Source of the DNA: JBBDWZ01 sp050732575
Lineage (GTDB): Bacteria > Gemmatimonadota > Gemmatimonadetes > Longimicrobiales > RSA9
Length of the DNA stretch: 26,066 bases
NCBI GenBank assembly: GCA_050732575.1
Contig: JBOHRF010000045.1
Location: 1 to 26,066 of the forward strand
Direction of reading: 5' to 3'
Both the position numbers and the translations under genes were made by a program. A model generated the notes under the pieces. It made no database searches, was not told the origin of the DNA, and worked only from the letters and a program-made list of their open reading frames with translations. This document shows, piece after piece, positions 14,273 to 23,486 of this stretch (positions are counted from its first letter, which is position 1; each line of letters begins with the position of its first letter).

Positions 14273-16243
14273 ATGGGTTTTCTGACTCCCATTGCTCTGG
14301 CGCTCGGCGCGGCCATTGCGATCCCGATCATCCTTCACCTGTTCCAGCGGCAACAGGGCCCGCGCCTGATTTTCCCCGCTCTGCGCTATTTGCGCCGTGC
14401 CGAGCGCGAGCATGCCCGCCGTATCAAGCTGCGCCAGCTGCTGCTGCTCGCCCTGCGCGTGCTCGCCGTATTGCTGTTGGCAGGCGCCGCGGCACGTCCC
14501 TTCATGCGCAGCGGCGGTGCCGCCCATGCGCCCTCCGCCGTGGTGCTCGTGCTGGATAATTCGGCCAGCAGCGGTGCCGTAGCGGGCGAGCGGCGCGTAC
14601 TGGACGAATTGAAAGAGCGCGCCGTTGAGACCTTGATGCGAGCCGGACCCGACGATCAGTTCTGGCTGGTACGTGCCGGATCGCCCTGGGAGCCGGCGTT
14701 GCGCGGTGACGGCCTCACCATCGCGGACCGGGTGCGTGAGACGGAGCCCACCGCGGGTGCGGCCAATTTGCGCTCCGCAGTCGAGCGCGCGGCCGGTCTG
14801 GTCAGCGCTGGTGCCGAGGGCCGGGCGGCAGAGGTGCAGCTGCTCAGCGATTTGCAGTCGACCAACTTGCGCGGCAGGGCGCCACCGGTGGCAGATGCCG
14901 TTTCTCTGGTGGTCTGGGCGCCGCGCCGAGAGCCGCCCGTGAATCGCGGTTTAGAGGACGTGGAGATTGGCGGGGGGCTGCCGCCGCGCGCTGGCGCTCG
15001 CTCCACGGCTGCGGTGCGCGTGATGGGTGGTGCACCCGGGGACTCGGTGAACATTCGGCTGGCCATCAACGGTCGCACGGCTGCAGCCGGGATCGCGCCC
15101 AGCGGCGCGGCCGCCGTACTACAGATACCAGCGCAGCCGGAAGGTATGCTCGCCGGCTTTGCGGAAATTGATGCGGACGCGTTGCGCGTAGATGACCGCC
15201 GGTATTTCGCGGCGCGCGTGGAGCCGGTACCGGCCGTCGGACTCGCTCGGCCGGTTCCATTTCTGGATGAAGCGCTCACCGTTTTGGCCGATGCAGGTCG
15301 CTTGCAGCGCGCAACTCGTGGCGCGGCTGACATAATGATCGTGCCTGGCGGCGCCGACTTGGAAGGCGCTCGGCCGGACGTAGCCGTAGTCGTACTGCCG
15401 CCCCAAACGCCCGTTGAAGTTCCGGGCCTCAACCGCCGCCTGGCCAGCGCAGGGATTGGCTGGCGTTATGCCGCCAACGCAACCCCGGGTGAAGCGCGCT
15501 TTGCTGATGATGTGCTCAACCGGGACCCGCTACTTCGGCCGCTGTCGCAGGTACAGCTCCGCCAGGTGTACGCGTTACAGCCTACCGGCTCGCAGAACGC
15601 TGACTCTGTGCTCCTTCGTCTGAATGACGGGCAGGCCTGGGCCGTACGCGGTGAGCGCGCATCGGGCGGCCGATTCGTTTTGCTGGCCTCGCCGTTCACG
15701 CTCGAGGCCAGCACTCTGCCGACCAGTCCGGCACTCTTCCCGTTGCTCGATTTAATGCTGGGTCCATGGAGTGCCACCGCGGTCCCAACGCAGCAAGGCA
15801 CGCCGGGCGAACCGCTGACGCTTCCCCAGGGTGCACGGCAAGTCGTGCATCCCGAAGGGGCCCGTGACACGCTCGCCGACGGAGAAAGCTACCGCGCACC
15901 TCCAACACCGGGTGTCTACCGAATTCTGGGGCAGGACAATGCCGAGATGGGCCGTTTCGTCATCAATCCGGCCCCGATCGAAACGCCGCTGGAACCTGCT
16001 TCTGCACGCCGGCTGCGCGATGCCTTCGCTGGCTGGACCATGGAACTCGCCGACCGGCCGGAAGAATGGGTGCGCGACATTTACCGCGAACGTCTGGGCC
16101 GCGAGCTGTGGTGGCCGGCGCTCGTGGCGTTGCTCTTGTTGCTCATTGCTGAGTCCTTGACCGCGGCAGCCGGCCGCGCGGCTCGATCGGAGACTGCGGA
16201 ACCGATTGCCCCGCCGGCCGCCGCGCGATCACTCACCGGGTAA
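14273..16243 (+). CDS. BatA-like membrane protein with vWA-type domain
   Basis: The 656-residue protein starts directly after the DUF58 stop (TAA|ATG, no gap). The N-terminal domain is the BatA/aerotolerance-regulator type: helix 1 at 4-23 (TPIALALGAAIAIPIILHLF), the basic segment RYLRRAEREHARRIKLRQ, and helix 2 at about 54-74. A vWA-like strand and MIDAS remnant VLVLDNSASSG occurs at 91-101. A long extracytoplasmic region of beta-rich character follows (about 220-600), then a last helix at about 615-632 (LWWPALVALLLLLIAESL). It probably works with the DUF58 protein at the inner membrane. Exact function is unknown. Confidence 0.85.
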   Translation: MGFLTPIALALGAAIAIPIILHLFQRQQGPRLIFPALRYLRRAEREHARRIKLRQLLLLALRVLAVLLLAGAAARPFMRSGGAAHAPSAVVLVLDNSASSGAVAGERRVLDELKERAVETLMRAGPDDQFWLVRAGSPWEPALRGDGLTIADRVRETEPTAGAANLRSAVERAAGLVSAGAEGRAAEVQLLSDLQSTNLRGRAPPVADAVSLVVWAPRREPPVNRGLEDVEIGGGLPPRAGARSTAAVRVMGGAPGDSVNIRLAINGRTAAAGIAPSGAAAVLQIPAQPEGMLAGFAEIDADALRVDDRRYFAARVEPVPAVGLARPVPFLDEALTVLADAGRLQRATRGAADIMIVPGGADLEGARPDVAVVVLPPQTPVEVPGLNRRLASAGIGWRYAANATPGEARFADDVLNRDPLLRPLSQVQLRQVYALQPTGSQNADSVLLRLNDGQAWAVRGERASGGRFVLLASPFTLEASTLPTSPALFPLLDLMLGPWSATAVPTQQGTPGEPLTLPQGARQVVHPEGARDTLADGESYRAPPTPGVYRILGQDNAEMGRFVINPAPIETPLEPASARRLRDAFAGWTMELADRPEEWVRDIYRERLGRELWWPALVALLLLLIAESLTAAAGRAARSETAEPIAPPAAARSLTG

Positions 16244-19200
16244 ATGCATCTGCAGCTGCTAGCAGCGATGCGACGCCAACCGGCCTACGAGCGCATCGCA
16301 GCACACCTACCTCAGCCCGCGACATCCGTGCGCGTCGGCGGTTTGCCCGGCTCTTCAGCGGCACTGCTGATCGGAACTCTTTCCGCTCAATTCCCCACCC
16401 GACTCTGGATCGTGATCGCCACCTCGCCGGCCGAAGCTGAAGCCGTGGAAGCCGACTTGAATGCATTCGTGGGCGAAGGCCGAGCTGCCCTTTACCCGCA
16501 GCGTGAAACACTACCCTATGAAGCGGCCGAACATCACTTCGAGGTAAGCGGTCTGCGCGTGGAAGCATTGGAAGCTCTCCTTGCGGGTCGGGTGCGCATT
16601 CTGGTCACCACCGCGCGCGCACTTCAGGAGCGCGCTGAACTCCCCGCCGGTCTGGCCGAGCTGCGCCTCACGTTGGCGACCGGGCAGAACTCCCGGCCGC
16701 AGGATCTGGCCGACCGGCTCGACCACATGGGTTTCGAGCGCGTGCCTCTGGTGGAAGCCGTTGGAGAGTACGCACTGCGGGGCGGCATACTCGACCTGTT
16801 TGGATTCGGTGCGCCCGATCCGATTCGCCTGGAATTCTGGGGTGATGAAATCGTCTCCATCCGCCCGTTCGATATTCTCGACCAGCGCTCTACCTCCGAG
16901 CTGCTACAGGTCGACATTCTGCCCGTTGACCTCACCAGTGCCGGTACGGGCAGTCAGACCTCGTTACGCCGCTCATTGCTCGACGTGCTCTCTCGCGATG
17001 CCGTGCTGATTCAGTTGGCCGATGTCGATGTCGACAACAACGCCACGCATACCTGGCAGCAGGTGTTGCATCTGCACGATGCCGAACGCAAACGCGGCGG
17101 CTCACCCGAGCCGCCCGAACAACTGTTCCTGACGCCCGACGCGGCCCGCGCGCAAATCGGGAGCTTCGGCAACCTTCTCATCCGTGCGCTCGGTGATGTG
17201 GACCTGTCATTCAATGCCCGCGCCGCCGAGCCCATCGAACGCGACCTGGAGCGTCTCTCCGCACTGCTGCGGGCCGGCGCAGCTCGCCATGAGGAAACGT
17301 TCATCCTGTGCGACAACTCGGGCCAACTCGAGCGGCTCGAGGAGCTTTTGCGCTGGGGCGCTGGCTTGCCACCCCACACATCATTGGCTATTGGCGCTGT
17401 GGCCGCCGGTTTCGTACTCGACGACTCGCCGCCCACGGCGCGCGTGCTCACCGATCACGAAATCTTCCGCCGTGCTCGCCGCATCCGCCGGCAACGCCGG
17501 TTCCGCGGCGCCGTCGCGCTGGAAAGCCTGTCTCAGCTTCTCGACGGTGATTTCGTTGTCCATCTCGATCATGGCATTGGCATGTTCAAGGGACTGGAAC
17601 GCGTGCGCGTGGGCGAGGAGGAAATTGAGGCGCTGGCCATCGAATACGCCGGCGGTGAAACTCTGCGTGTGCCCGTCTACCGACTCGATCTCATCGAACG
17701 CTGGGTAGCCGACCGCGAGGACGCACCACCACCAAAATTGCACCGCATCGGCGGCAAGACCTGGAAAAATCTGCGCGCCAAGACCGAGGCCGTCATTCAG
17801 GAAATGGCCGCACAACTACTCCAGCTCTATGCTGCGCGACAGCTGGCCGGACGGCCTCCCTATGGCACCGACACGCGCTGGCAAAAGGAGATGGAATCCA
17901 GTTTCCTGTACGAAGACACCCCTGACCAACGGCAAGCCACCGCTGACGTCAAACGGGATCTCGAGTCTCATCACCCAATGGACCGTTTGCTGTGCGGCGA
18001 TGTAGGCTATGGCAAAACCGAGATTGCCATTCGAGCCGCGTTCAAAGTCGTGCAGGACGGCCGTCAAATCGCCGTACTGGCGCCCACCACGATTCTGGCC
18101 GAGCAGCACTTACACACGTTTTCCCAGCGTCTGGCCGGCTACCCCGTGCGGGTCGAGGCCCTCTCGCGCTTTCGAACGGCCCGTGACCAACATCGTATCC
18201 TGGCCGGCCTGGCGCGCGGCGAGGTCGACATCATCATCGGCACTCACGGGCTGCTCGATCCCGAAGTCATCTTCAAGGATCTGGGCTTGTTGATTGTCGA
18301 TGAAGAGCAGCGCTTCGGCGTCAAACAGAAAGAGCGCCTCAAGGAGATGAAAACCGCGCTCGATGTATTGGCGCTCACGGCCACGCCCATCCCGCGCACC
18401 CTGCATCTGGCCATGGCCGGCCTGCGCGATCTGTCCCTCTTGCAAACGCCGCCGCGTGACCGCATGCCCATCATCACACACGTGCTGCCCTGGGTTGAAG
18501 AAGTGCTGGAAGACGCCATTCGACGCGAGCTCGATCGCGGTGGTCAGGTGTTCTTCGTGCACAATCGCGTTCAAACCATCGATGGCGCCGCCATTCGTGC
18601 CCAGCGCCTGGTGCCCGAAGCGTCCATCGGCGTGGCTCACGGCCAGATGCCCGCCGCTGCACTCGATGATGTGATGCGCCGCTTCCTGGCCGGCGAAATC
18701 CAGGTACTGGTCACCACGGCCATCATCGAAAACGGATTGGATGTTCCCAGCGCCAACACGCTCATCGTGGACCGTGCCGATTATTTCGGTCTGGCCCAGC
18801 TCTATCAGCTGCGCGGTCGCGTGGGCCGCTCCCATCATCGCGCGTACTGCTACCTGGTGGTGCCGGAGAACGTGACCGAGGAAGCAGAAAAGCGGCTGCG
18901 CATTCTGGAGCACTACACCGAGCTGGGCAGCGGCTACGCCATTGCCATGAAGGATCTGGAGCTGCGCGGGGCTGGCAATATCCTGGGCGGTGAGCAGTCC
19001 GGCTTCGTGCAAGCGGTTGGCCTCGATACCTACATGCGGCTGCTCGAAGAAACCATCCGCCGCTTGAAGGATGACCGCACTGCGGAACGTCATCCGCCCA
19101 CCGAAGTGAATGTGCAGGGCGCGGCCTTCTTACCCGACAACTACATCGCGGATCCGGCGCAGAAGTTATCGCTCTATCGTCGGTTGTCCCGCATCGAGAC

Positions 19201-19549
19201 CGTCCACGAGCTGCGTGCACTCTCCATGGAAGTGCGCGATCGCTTCGGTCCACCACCCTCCGAAGTGCAAAGACTGCTGTCCGCCACCACTCTGCGGCTG
19301 CTGGGCACCCAGCTGGGTGTCGAACGGATCACTTTGCAGGAGAATGCCGCCCGTGTCTCCTTTCGGCCGGGTGTTGTGCCGCGACTCGCTGCATTGCAGG
19401 GCGCCTTTCGCGATCAGCAAGTGGAAACCGAAATCAAGCGGACCATGCCGCTTTCACTCGTCATTCGGCGCCGGGGCGCGCAAGCACTGGCCGATATCCT
19501 GACCGATGCCCTCGAGGCACTGGTTGCAGAGCGCGCCGCCGCGGCCTGA
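16244..19549 (+). CDS. mfd: Transcription-repair coupling factor Mfd
   Basis: The 1101-residue protein displaces RNA polymerase stalled at DNA damage and recruits UvrA. The order of parts is standard: UvrB-like N-terminal region with the TLPYEAAEHHFEVSGLR segment (89-105) and ALRGGILDLFGFGA (177-190); the RNA-polymerase-interacting domain beginning at GDFVVHLDHGIGMFKGLERV (435-454); the translocase with Walker A GDVGYGKTE (585-593), DEEQRFG (686-692) and the TRG motif region ALTATPIPRTL; helicase C with LRGRVGRS; and a C-terminal TRCF domain. Length is close to E. coli Mfd (1148). The ATG at 16244 follows the BatA-like stop with no gap, so it is probably cotranscribed with the DUF58/BatA pair. 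Stop is 19547-19549. Confidence 0.97.
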   Translation: MHLQLLAAMRRQPAYERIAAHLPQPATSVRVGGLPGSSAALLIGTLSAQFPTRLWIVIATSPAEAEAVEADLNAFVGEGRAALYPQRETLPYEAAEHHFEVSGLRVEALEALLAGRVRILVTTARALQERAELPAGLAELRLTLATGQNSRPQDLADRLDHMGFERVPLVEAVGEYALRGGILDLFGFGAPDPIRLEFWGDEIVSIRPFDILDQRSTSELLQVDILPVDLTSAGTGSQTSLRRSLLDVLSRDAVLIQLADVDVDNNATHTWQQVLHLHDAERKRGGSPEPPEQLFLTPDAARAQIGSFGNLLIRALGDVDLSFNARAAEPIERDLERLSALLRAGAARHEETFILCDNSGQLERLEELLRWGAGLPPHTSLAIGAVAAGFVLDDSPPTARVLTDHEIFRRARRIRRQRRFRGAVALESLSQLLDGDFVVHLDHGIGMFKGLERVRVGEEEIEALAIEYAGGETLRVPVYRLDLIERWVADREDAPPPKLHRIGGKTWKNLRAKTEAVIQEMAAQLLQLYAARQLAGRPPYGTDTRWQKEMESSFLYEDTPDQRQATADVKRDLESHHPMDRLLCGDVGYGKTEIAIRAAFKVVQDGRQIAVLAPTTILAEQHLHTFSQRLAGYPVRVEALSRFRTARDQHRILAGLARGEVDIIIGTHGLLDPEVIFKDLGLLIVDEEQRFGVKQKERLKEMKTALDVLALTATPIPRTLHLAMAGLRDLSLLQTPPRDRMPIITHVLPWVEEVLEDAIRRELDRGGQVFFVHNRVQTIDGAAIRAQRLVPEASIGVAHGQMPAAALDDVMRRFLAGEIQVLVTTAIIENGLDVPSANTLIVDRADYFGLAQLYQLRGRVGRSHHRAYCYLVVPENVTEEAEKRLRILEHYTELGSGYAIAMKDLELRGAGNILGGEQSGFVQAVGLDTYMRLLEETIRRLKDDRTAERHPPTEVNVQGAAFLPDNYIADPAQKLSLYRRLSRIETVHELRALSMEVRDRFGPPPSEVQRLLSATTLRLLGTQLGVERITLQENAARVSFRPGVVPRLAALQGAFRDQQVETEIKRTMPLSLVIRRRGAQALADILTDALEALVAERAAAA

Positions 19550-19554
19550 CCCTT

Positions 19555-19583
19555 GCTAGCGCATGTTTCGATTGGGCGCTAGC
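19555..19583 (+). terminator. Hairpin after mfd
   Basis: GCTAGCGC (19555-19562) and GCGCTAGC (19576-19583) form a perfect 8-bp stem with a 13-base loop, six bases after the mfd stop. A T-run does not follow (TTATGCG), so it is not a textbook intrinsic terminator. It could also be an operator-like dyad for the rotamase gene that begins 42 bases on. Confidence 0.45.
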
Positions 19584-19624
19584 TTATGCGAGTTTGTCGT
19601 TCAGCCAAATTCTCAGGAGCCACA

Positions 19625-21061
19625 ATGACGACGAAGATCGTCACCGTCCTCGCGCTGGTGAGTGGTCTGGCCACCCTTGGATGCGACAGCATTGGCCAGG
19701 CTATGACCGCACACACGGACGTCGTTGCGCGCGCCGCCGGTCACGAGTTGAAAGTTGACCGCACAGCCGCGCTCATCAATTCCAACCCGCAAATTCCGCC
19801 GCAACCGGACGTAGTGGTAGCGGTTGCCAACTTGTGGGTCGACTACATGCTGCTGGCCACGGCGGCATCCCAGGACACCACGCTGCGCAACGTATCGTTG
19901 GATGCGCTGGTGCAGCCGATGGTGGATCAGAACATCGTGGATCAACTGCAAACCCAGGTGGTCAAGGCGGACACGGCGCTCACCGATGAGGCGCTGCGCC
20001 GCCTGTTCGATCAGAGCGGCCAGGGTGCCGAGGTGCGAGCGCGCCACATCCTGATCTCGCTTCCTTCCGATGCTACGCCCGCCCAGCGTGACAGCGTATC
20101 GAACCTGGCTCGCCAACTGCGTCAGCGTGCGCAGGGCGGCGCCGATTTCGCCGCGCTGGCCCGACAGTACAGCGGTGATCAGGGCAGCGCGCAGCAGGGC
20201 GGCGATCTCGGCTTCTTCCCGCATGAACGCATGCTCAAGCCATTTTCGGATGCTGCCTTTGCGCTGCAACCAGGCCAGATCAGCGAGATCGTGGAAACGC
20301 CCTACGGTATGCACATCATCAAGTTGGAAGAACGGCGCAACGCCAACTTCGAGGAGCAAAAAGAGGCCTTCCGTGCGCGCATCAAGGATCAGCGCGTGGG
20401 TGAAGCGCAACAGAAGTACTTCAAGGAGCTGACGGACCCGCTCAAGATCGAAGTTGCAGAGGGTGCGTACCAGGTGGCCAAGGACCTGGCCGCGCGGCCG
20501 GAAGTGGAAGTGCGTGGTCGTGCAGCTTCACGGCCGCTGGTGCGTTATCAGGGCGGCTCGTTCACGGCCGGGGAATACCTCGAGTTCATGCGCCGCATCC
20601 AGCCACCGATGCGGAGTCAGATTCCGCAAATGCCGGACGAACAGCTCAAGAACGTGCTGGAAACCATCACGCGCAATCGGATTCTGGTGGAAGAAGCCCG
20701 GCGTAAGAAATTGACCATGCCGAAAACGACACTGGATTCCATTCAGAACGGGATTTACGGCCAGCTGGTGGACATTACGCGCAGTGCGGGCCTGCTCAAC
20801 ATCCCGCCGCAGGAAGGCGAAAACAAGTCGCAGGCTATCGAGCGCCGGGTGAATGCCCTGCTCGAATCGACCATCAAGGGAGAGCAGAATCTGATTCCGC
20901 TCGGACCCCTGGCGTATGGTCTGCGCGACCAGTTTGGCGGTGAAATCTTTGAGAGCGCAGTGCCTGCCGTGGTGACGCAGCTGCAGGCGACGCGGCCACC
21001 CCAACCGCAACAACCGCGGTTGCCCACGCTGCCGCCCGATACAACGACCACGCGTCAATAA
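19625..21061 (+). CDS. Periplasmic peptidyl-prolyl isomerase, parvulin/PpiC type, probable lipoprotein
   Basis: The 478-residue protein starts at ATG 19625, preceded by CAGGAG at about 6 bases. Its N-terminus is a signal sequence (TTKIVTVLALVSGLATLGC) with Cys20 in a lipobox-like TLGC, which is off-consensus at -3 but suggests a lipoprotein. The rotamase domain lies at about 138-240: VRARHILISLP, then AALARQYSGDQGSAQQGGDL, then GFFPHERMLKPFSDAAF and TPYGMHIIKLEER. The flanking N- and C-terminal regions are helical, as in SurA/PrsA-type chaperones, and the tail is Gln/Pro/Thr-rich. It should assist folding of outer-membrane and secreted proteins. A second rotamase follows 97 bp downstream. Confidence 0.88.
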   Translation: MTTKIVTVLALVSGLATLGCDSIGQAMTAHTDVVARAAGHELKVDRTAALINSNPQIPPQPDVVVAVANLWVDYMLLATAASQDTTLRNVSLDALVQPMVDQNIVDQLQTQVVKADTALTDEALRRLFDQSGQGAEVRARHILISLPSDATPAQRDSVSNLARQLRQRAQGGADFAALARQYSGDQGSAQQGGDLGFFPHERMLKPFSDAAFALQPGQISEIVETPYGMHIIKLEERRNANFEEQKEAFRARIKDQRVGEAQQKYFKELTDPLKIEVAEGAYQVAKDLAARPEVEVRGRAASRPLVRYQGGSFTAGEYLEFMRRIQPPMRSQIPQMPDEQLKNVLETITRNRILVEEARRKKLTMPKTTLDSIQNGIYGQLVDITRSAGLLNIPPQEGENKSQAIERRVNALLESTIKGEQNLIPLGPLAYGLRDQFGGEIFESAVPAVVTQLQATRPPQPQQPRLPTLPPDTTTTRQ

Positions 21062-21099
21062 CGCAGGAACCTGACTCGGTTGAACGCATATAACGGGAT

Positions 21100-21122
21100 G
21101 GGCCGACGCCCCGCGTCGGCCC
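21100..21122 (+). terminator. Strong hairpin between the two rotamase genes
   Basis: GGGCCGACG (21100-21108) and CGTCGGCCC (21114-21122) form a perfect 9-bp, very G/C-rich stem with a 5-base loop CCCCG. It lies 38 bases after one rotamase stop and 36 bases before the next start. No T-run follows, so it may act as a partial terminator, an mRNA-stabilising 3' end, or a break that sets different levels of the two proteins. Confidence 0.5.
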
Positions 21123-21158
21123 ACTCACTTTCGAGGCGGTACGTCACTCGGATCGGTT

Positions 21159-22490
21159 ATGAACACTCGTTTCAGCATGTTTCTGCTAATGTTTGCGCTG
21201 GCCGCGCCTTTGTCGGCCCAGCAGTCGGCACCGCCGGCCCAGCGGGTGGACCGTATTTACGCGGTGGTGGGCGACAGCATCATCTTTGAAAGCGAGATCA
21301 ACGAAGAGGTAGAGCGCATGCTGGAGGGCATGCGCTCCCGGGGCGAAACGGTGCCCACGGATTCAGCACAGCTCGCTCGAATTCGCAACGATATCCTGGA
21401 CCAGGTAATCGATCGGCTGGTGCTGTTGCAGGCGGCGCTGCGCGACTCCGTTCTGGTTCAGGCAGTCGACGAGACCGCGCTGAATGAACAGATCGAGCGC
21501 GAAATCAGCGAACGGCGTCAGCGCATGGGTGGTCAGGCTCAGTTCGATGCTGCACTCAAAGAGCAACGCCTCACGCTCAACGAATACCGAGACATGTTAC
21601 TGGCCGACCTGCGCAAGCAAACCTACAGTGAGCGCCTGCTGCAGAAGTTCGCGGGTGCGCGCAAGCCGCCGCCCGTTTCAGACAAGGAATTGAAAGACGA
21701 GTTCGAGAAGGCCAAAAGCACACTGCCTCCCCGGCCGCCAACCATTACGTTCCAACAGGTCGTGATGTTGCCCCGCGCTTCCGACGACGCGCGCGCGCGT
21801 GCCCGGGCCAAGGCCGACTCTCTGCTGGCACTGCTGCGGCTGGGCGCCAACTTCGATTCTCTGGCAACCCGCAACTCGGATGACCCGGGTTCCAAAGAGC
21901 TGGGCGGGCTGCTCGGGTGGAGCCGGCCGGCCATGTACGTCAAGGAATTCGCGGACGCCATCATGTACCTGCGTCCTGGAAATACCAGCCCGGTGGTCGA
22001 AACACAGTACGGTTACCACATCATCAAGCTGGAGAAAGTGCGCGGCCCGGAGGTTCAGGTTCGCCACATCCTGGTCACGCCGGCGTCTGCGTCGGATGAC
22101 TTTGACCGAGCGTTAGCGCGCGGTAAAGAAGTGGCCGACAAGATTCGCGCTGGCGCTGACGTGGATTCCATGCACCGCGCAGTCGGCGACGTGAGTGAAA
22201 AAGCCACACGTCTGGGCCCGGTGGATCGTGGCAAGTTGAATCAAATCAGTCCGGAACACGCCGCGAATCTGAGCCAGGTCAAGCAAGGTGATGTGGTGGG
22301 GCCGTTTGCCGCGGGCGCAGAAGGTAACCGCAGAATCGTGATCGTGAAGGTTCAGGAGCTACACGAAGGCGGGCAATATACCATCGACGATCCGGTACTC
22401 AATTTCCGACGGAGCATTCAGCAGCGACGATTGATCGATGAGATCATCGACGAGCTACGTCGTCAAACCTACATCGAGATCCGCAAGTAG
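21159..22490 (+). CDS. surA: SurA-like periplasmic chaperone/peptidyl-prolyl isomerase
   Basis: The 443-residue precursor has a signal peptide cleaved probably after APLSA (residue 20). A SurA N-domain follows: QRVDRIYAVVGDSIIFESEI (28-47), then helices to about 150. Two parvulin domains come next. The first (about 185-285) keeps the fold with FDSLATRNSDDPGSKELGG, LLGWSRPAMYVKEFADAI and TQYGYHIIKLEKV. The second (about 287-385) begins VQVRHILVTP but is less canonical (EKATRLGPVDRGKL), as often seen for one of the two domains in SurA. It should escort unfolded outer-membrane proteins across the periplasm. The gene is followed after 18 bp by pdxA, an order reminiscent of the surA-pdxA neighbourhood of proteobacteria. 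Confidence 0.88.
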   Translation: MNTRFSMFLLMFALAAPLSAQQSAPPAQRVDRIYAVVGDSIIFESEINEEVERMLEGMRSRGETVPTDSAQLARIRNDILDQVIDRLVLLQAALRDSVLVQAVDETALNEQIEREISERRQRMGGQAQFDAALKEQRLTLNEYRDMLLADLRKQTYSERLLQKFAGARKPPPVSDKELKDEFEKAKSTLPPRPPTITFQQVVMLPRASDDARARARAKADSLLALLRLGANFDSLATRNSDDPGSKELGGLLGWSRPAMYVKEFADAIMYLRPGNTSPVVETQYGYHIIKLEKVRGPEVQVRHILVTPASASDDFDRALARGKEVADKIRAGADVDSMHRAVGDVSEKATRLGPVDRGKLNQISPEHAANLSQVKQGDVVGPFAAGAEGNRRIVIVKVQELHEGGQYTIDDPVLNFRRSIQQRRLIDEIIDELRRQTYIEIRK

Positions 22491-22508
22491 CCTCGGGAGG
22501 CAGCGCCT

Positions 22509-23486
22509 GTGGACCGTTCCGTAGGCGCTCAGTCCCGTCCCGCCGAGCGGCTGCGCATCGCCATCAGTCTGGGCGATCCGCGCGGCATTGGCCCTGAAGT
22601 CACAGAAAAGGCGCTGCAGCGGGTGCGCCAGATCGAACCCAGTCTGCACGTGGTGGCCATTGGCTCCGTGGGCCATGTCCAGTTCCCGCTGGCCGACCAA
22701 TCCATCGATGTTGGTCCCTGGTCCGGCGATGCAGAATCGGCCGGGCGTGTGGCCGGACTTTCCATTGAACGCGCGGCCCATCTCGCCTTGTTGGGCCAGG
22801 TCGATGCGCTGGTCACAGCACCCGTGGACAAATCTGCGCTGCGCGCGGCCGGTTATGGTTTTCCGGGTCAGACTGAAATGCTGGCGCATCTGAGCGGACG
22901 AGCTTCGGTAGCCATGATGATGTGCGCGGAGCAGACGAAGTTGGGCGGTTCTCTGCGCGTGGTGCTGGCGACTACCCATTTGCCGCTGGCCCGGGTACCA
23001 ACCGCGTTGACCACGCAGCTGCTGGTGGAGCAGGCACGCCTCACGCACGCTGCCCTGCGCGATTCCTGGGGTATCACTCAGCCGCGCCTGGCCGTGTGCG
23101 CGCTCAACCCACACGCTTCGGATGGAGGCCTGTTTGGCGACGAAGAAGAACGACTCATGCGCCCGGGCATCGATCAGTTGCGGCGCGAGGGAATCCGAGT
23201 CTGGGGACCGATTCCGGCGGACACCGTCTTTGTGCGCGCTATTGCTGATGAGTTCGACGCCGTGATCGCGCCCTACCATGACGTCGGTATGGCCGCGTTC
23301 AAAACGGCCTCGTTCGGCCGGGGCGTCAATGTCACGCTCGGCCTGCCCTTTCCCAGGACTTCGCCGGACCACGGAACCGCCCTGGATATCGCGGGTCGCG
23401 GGGTTGCCGATGCGTCGTCCATGCTGGAGGCAGTGGAACTCGCCATCCGGCTCGCTTTATCCCAGCCGATCACATCACATCGATGA
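22509..23486 (+). CDS. pdxA: 4-hydroxythreonine-4-phosphate dehydrogenase (PdxA family)
   Basis: The 325-residue enzyme oxidises 4-phosphohydroxy-L-threonine with NAD in the DXP-dependent route to pyridoxal phosphate. Family motifs include SLGDPRGIGPE (20-30), TAPVDKSAL (103-111), CALNPHASDGGLFGDEE (197-213), GPIPADTVF (233-241), APYHDVG (254-260) and SPDHGTALDIAGRG (285-298). The three expected metal-binding histidines are at about 157, 202 and 257. Two substitutions are notable: FPGQTE replaces the usual GHTE (substrate-phosphate contact) at 118-123, and YHDVG replaces YHDQG. GTG 22509 is preceded by GGGAGG at an 8-base spacing. The stop overlaps the ftsE start (ATGA). Confidence 0.9.
   Translation: MDRSVGAQSRPAERLRIAISLGDPRGIGPEVTEKALQRVRQIEPSLHVVAIGSVGHVQFPLADQSIDVGPWSGDAESAGRVAGLSIERAAHLALLGQVDALVTAPVDKSALRAAGYGFPGQTEMLAHLSGRASVAMMMCAEQTKLGGSLRVVLATTHLPLARVPTALTTQLLVEQARLTHAALRDSWGITQPRLAVCALNPHASDGGLFGDEEERLMRPGIDQLRREGIRVWGPIPADTVFVRAIADEFDAVIAPYHDVGMAAFKTASFGRGVNVTLGLPFPRTSPDHGTALDIAGRGVADASSMLEAVELAIRLALSQPITSHR

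Noticed and set aside
18110..19093. 327-codon minus-strand open frame inside mfd
   Set aside because: It overlaps the conserved helicase part of mfd and has no family features; shadow frame.
22455..23372. 305-codon minus-strand open frame opposite pdxA
   Set aside because: No motifs and complete overlap with a gene whose motifs are clear.
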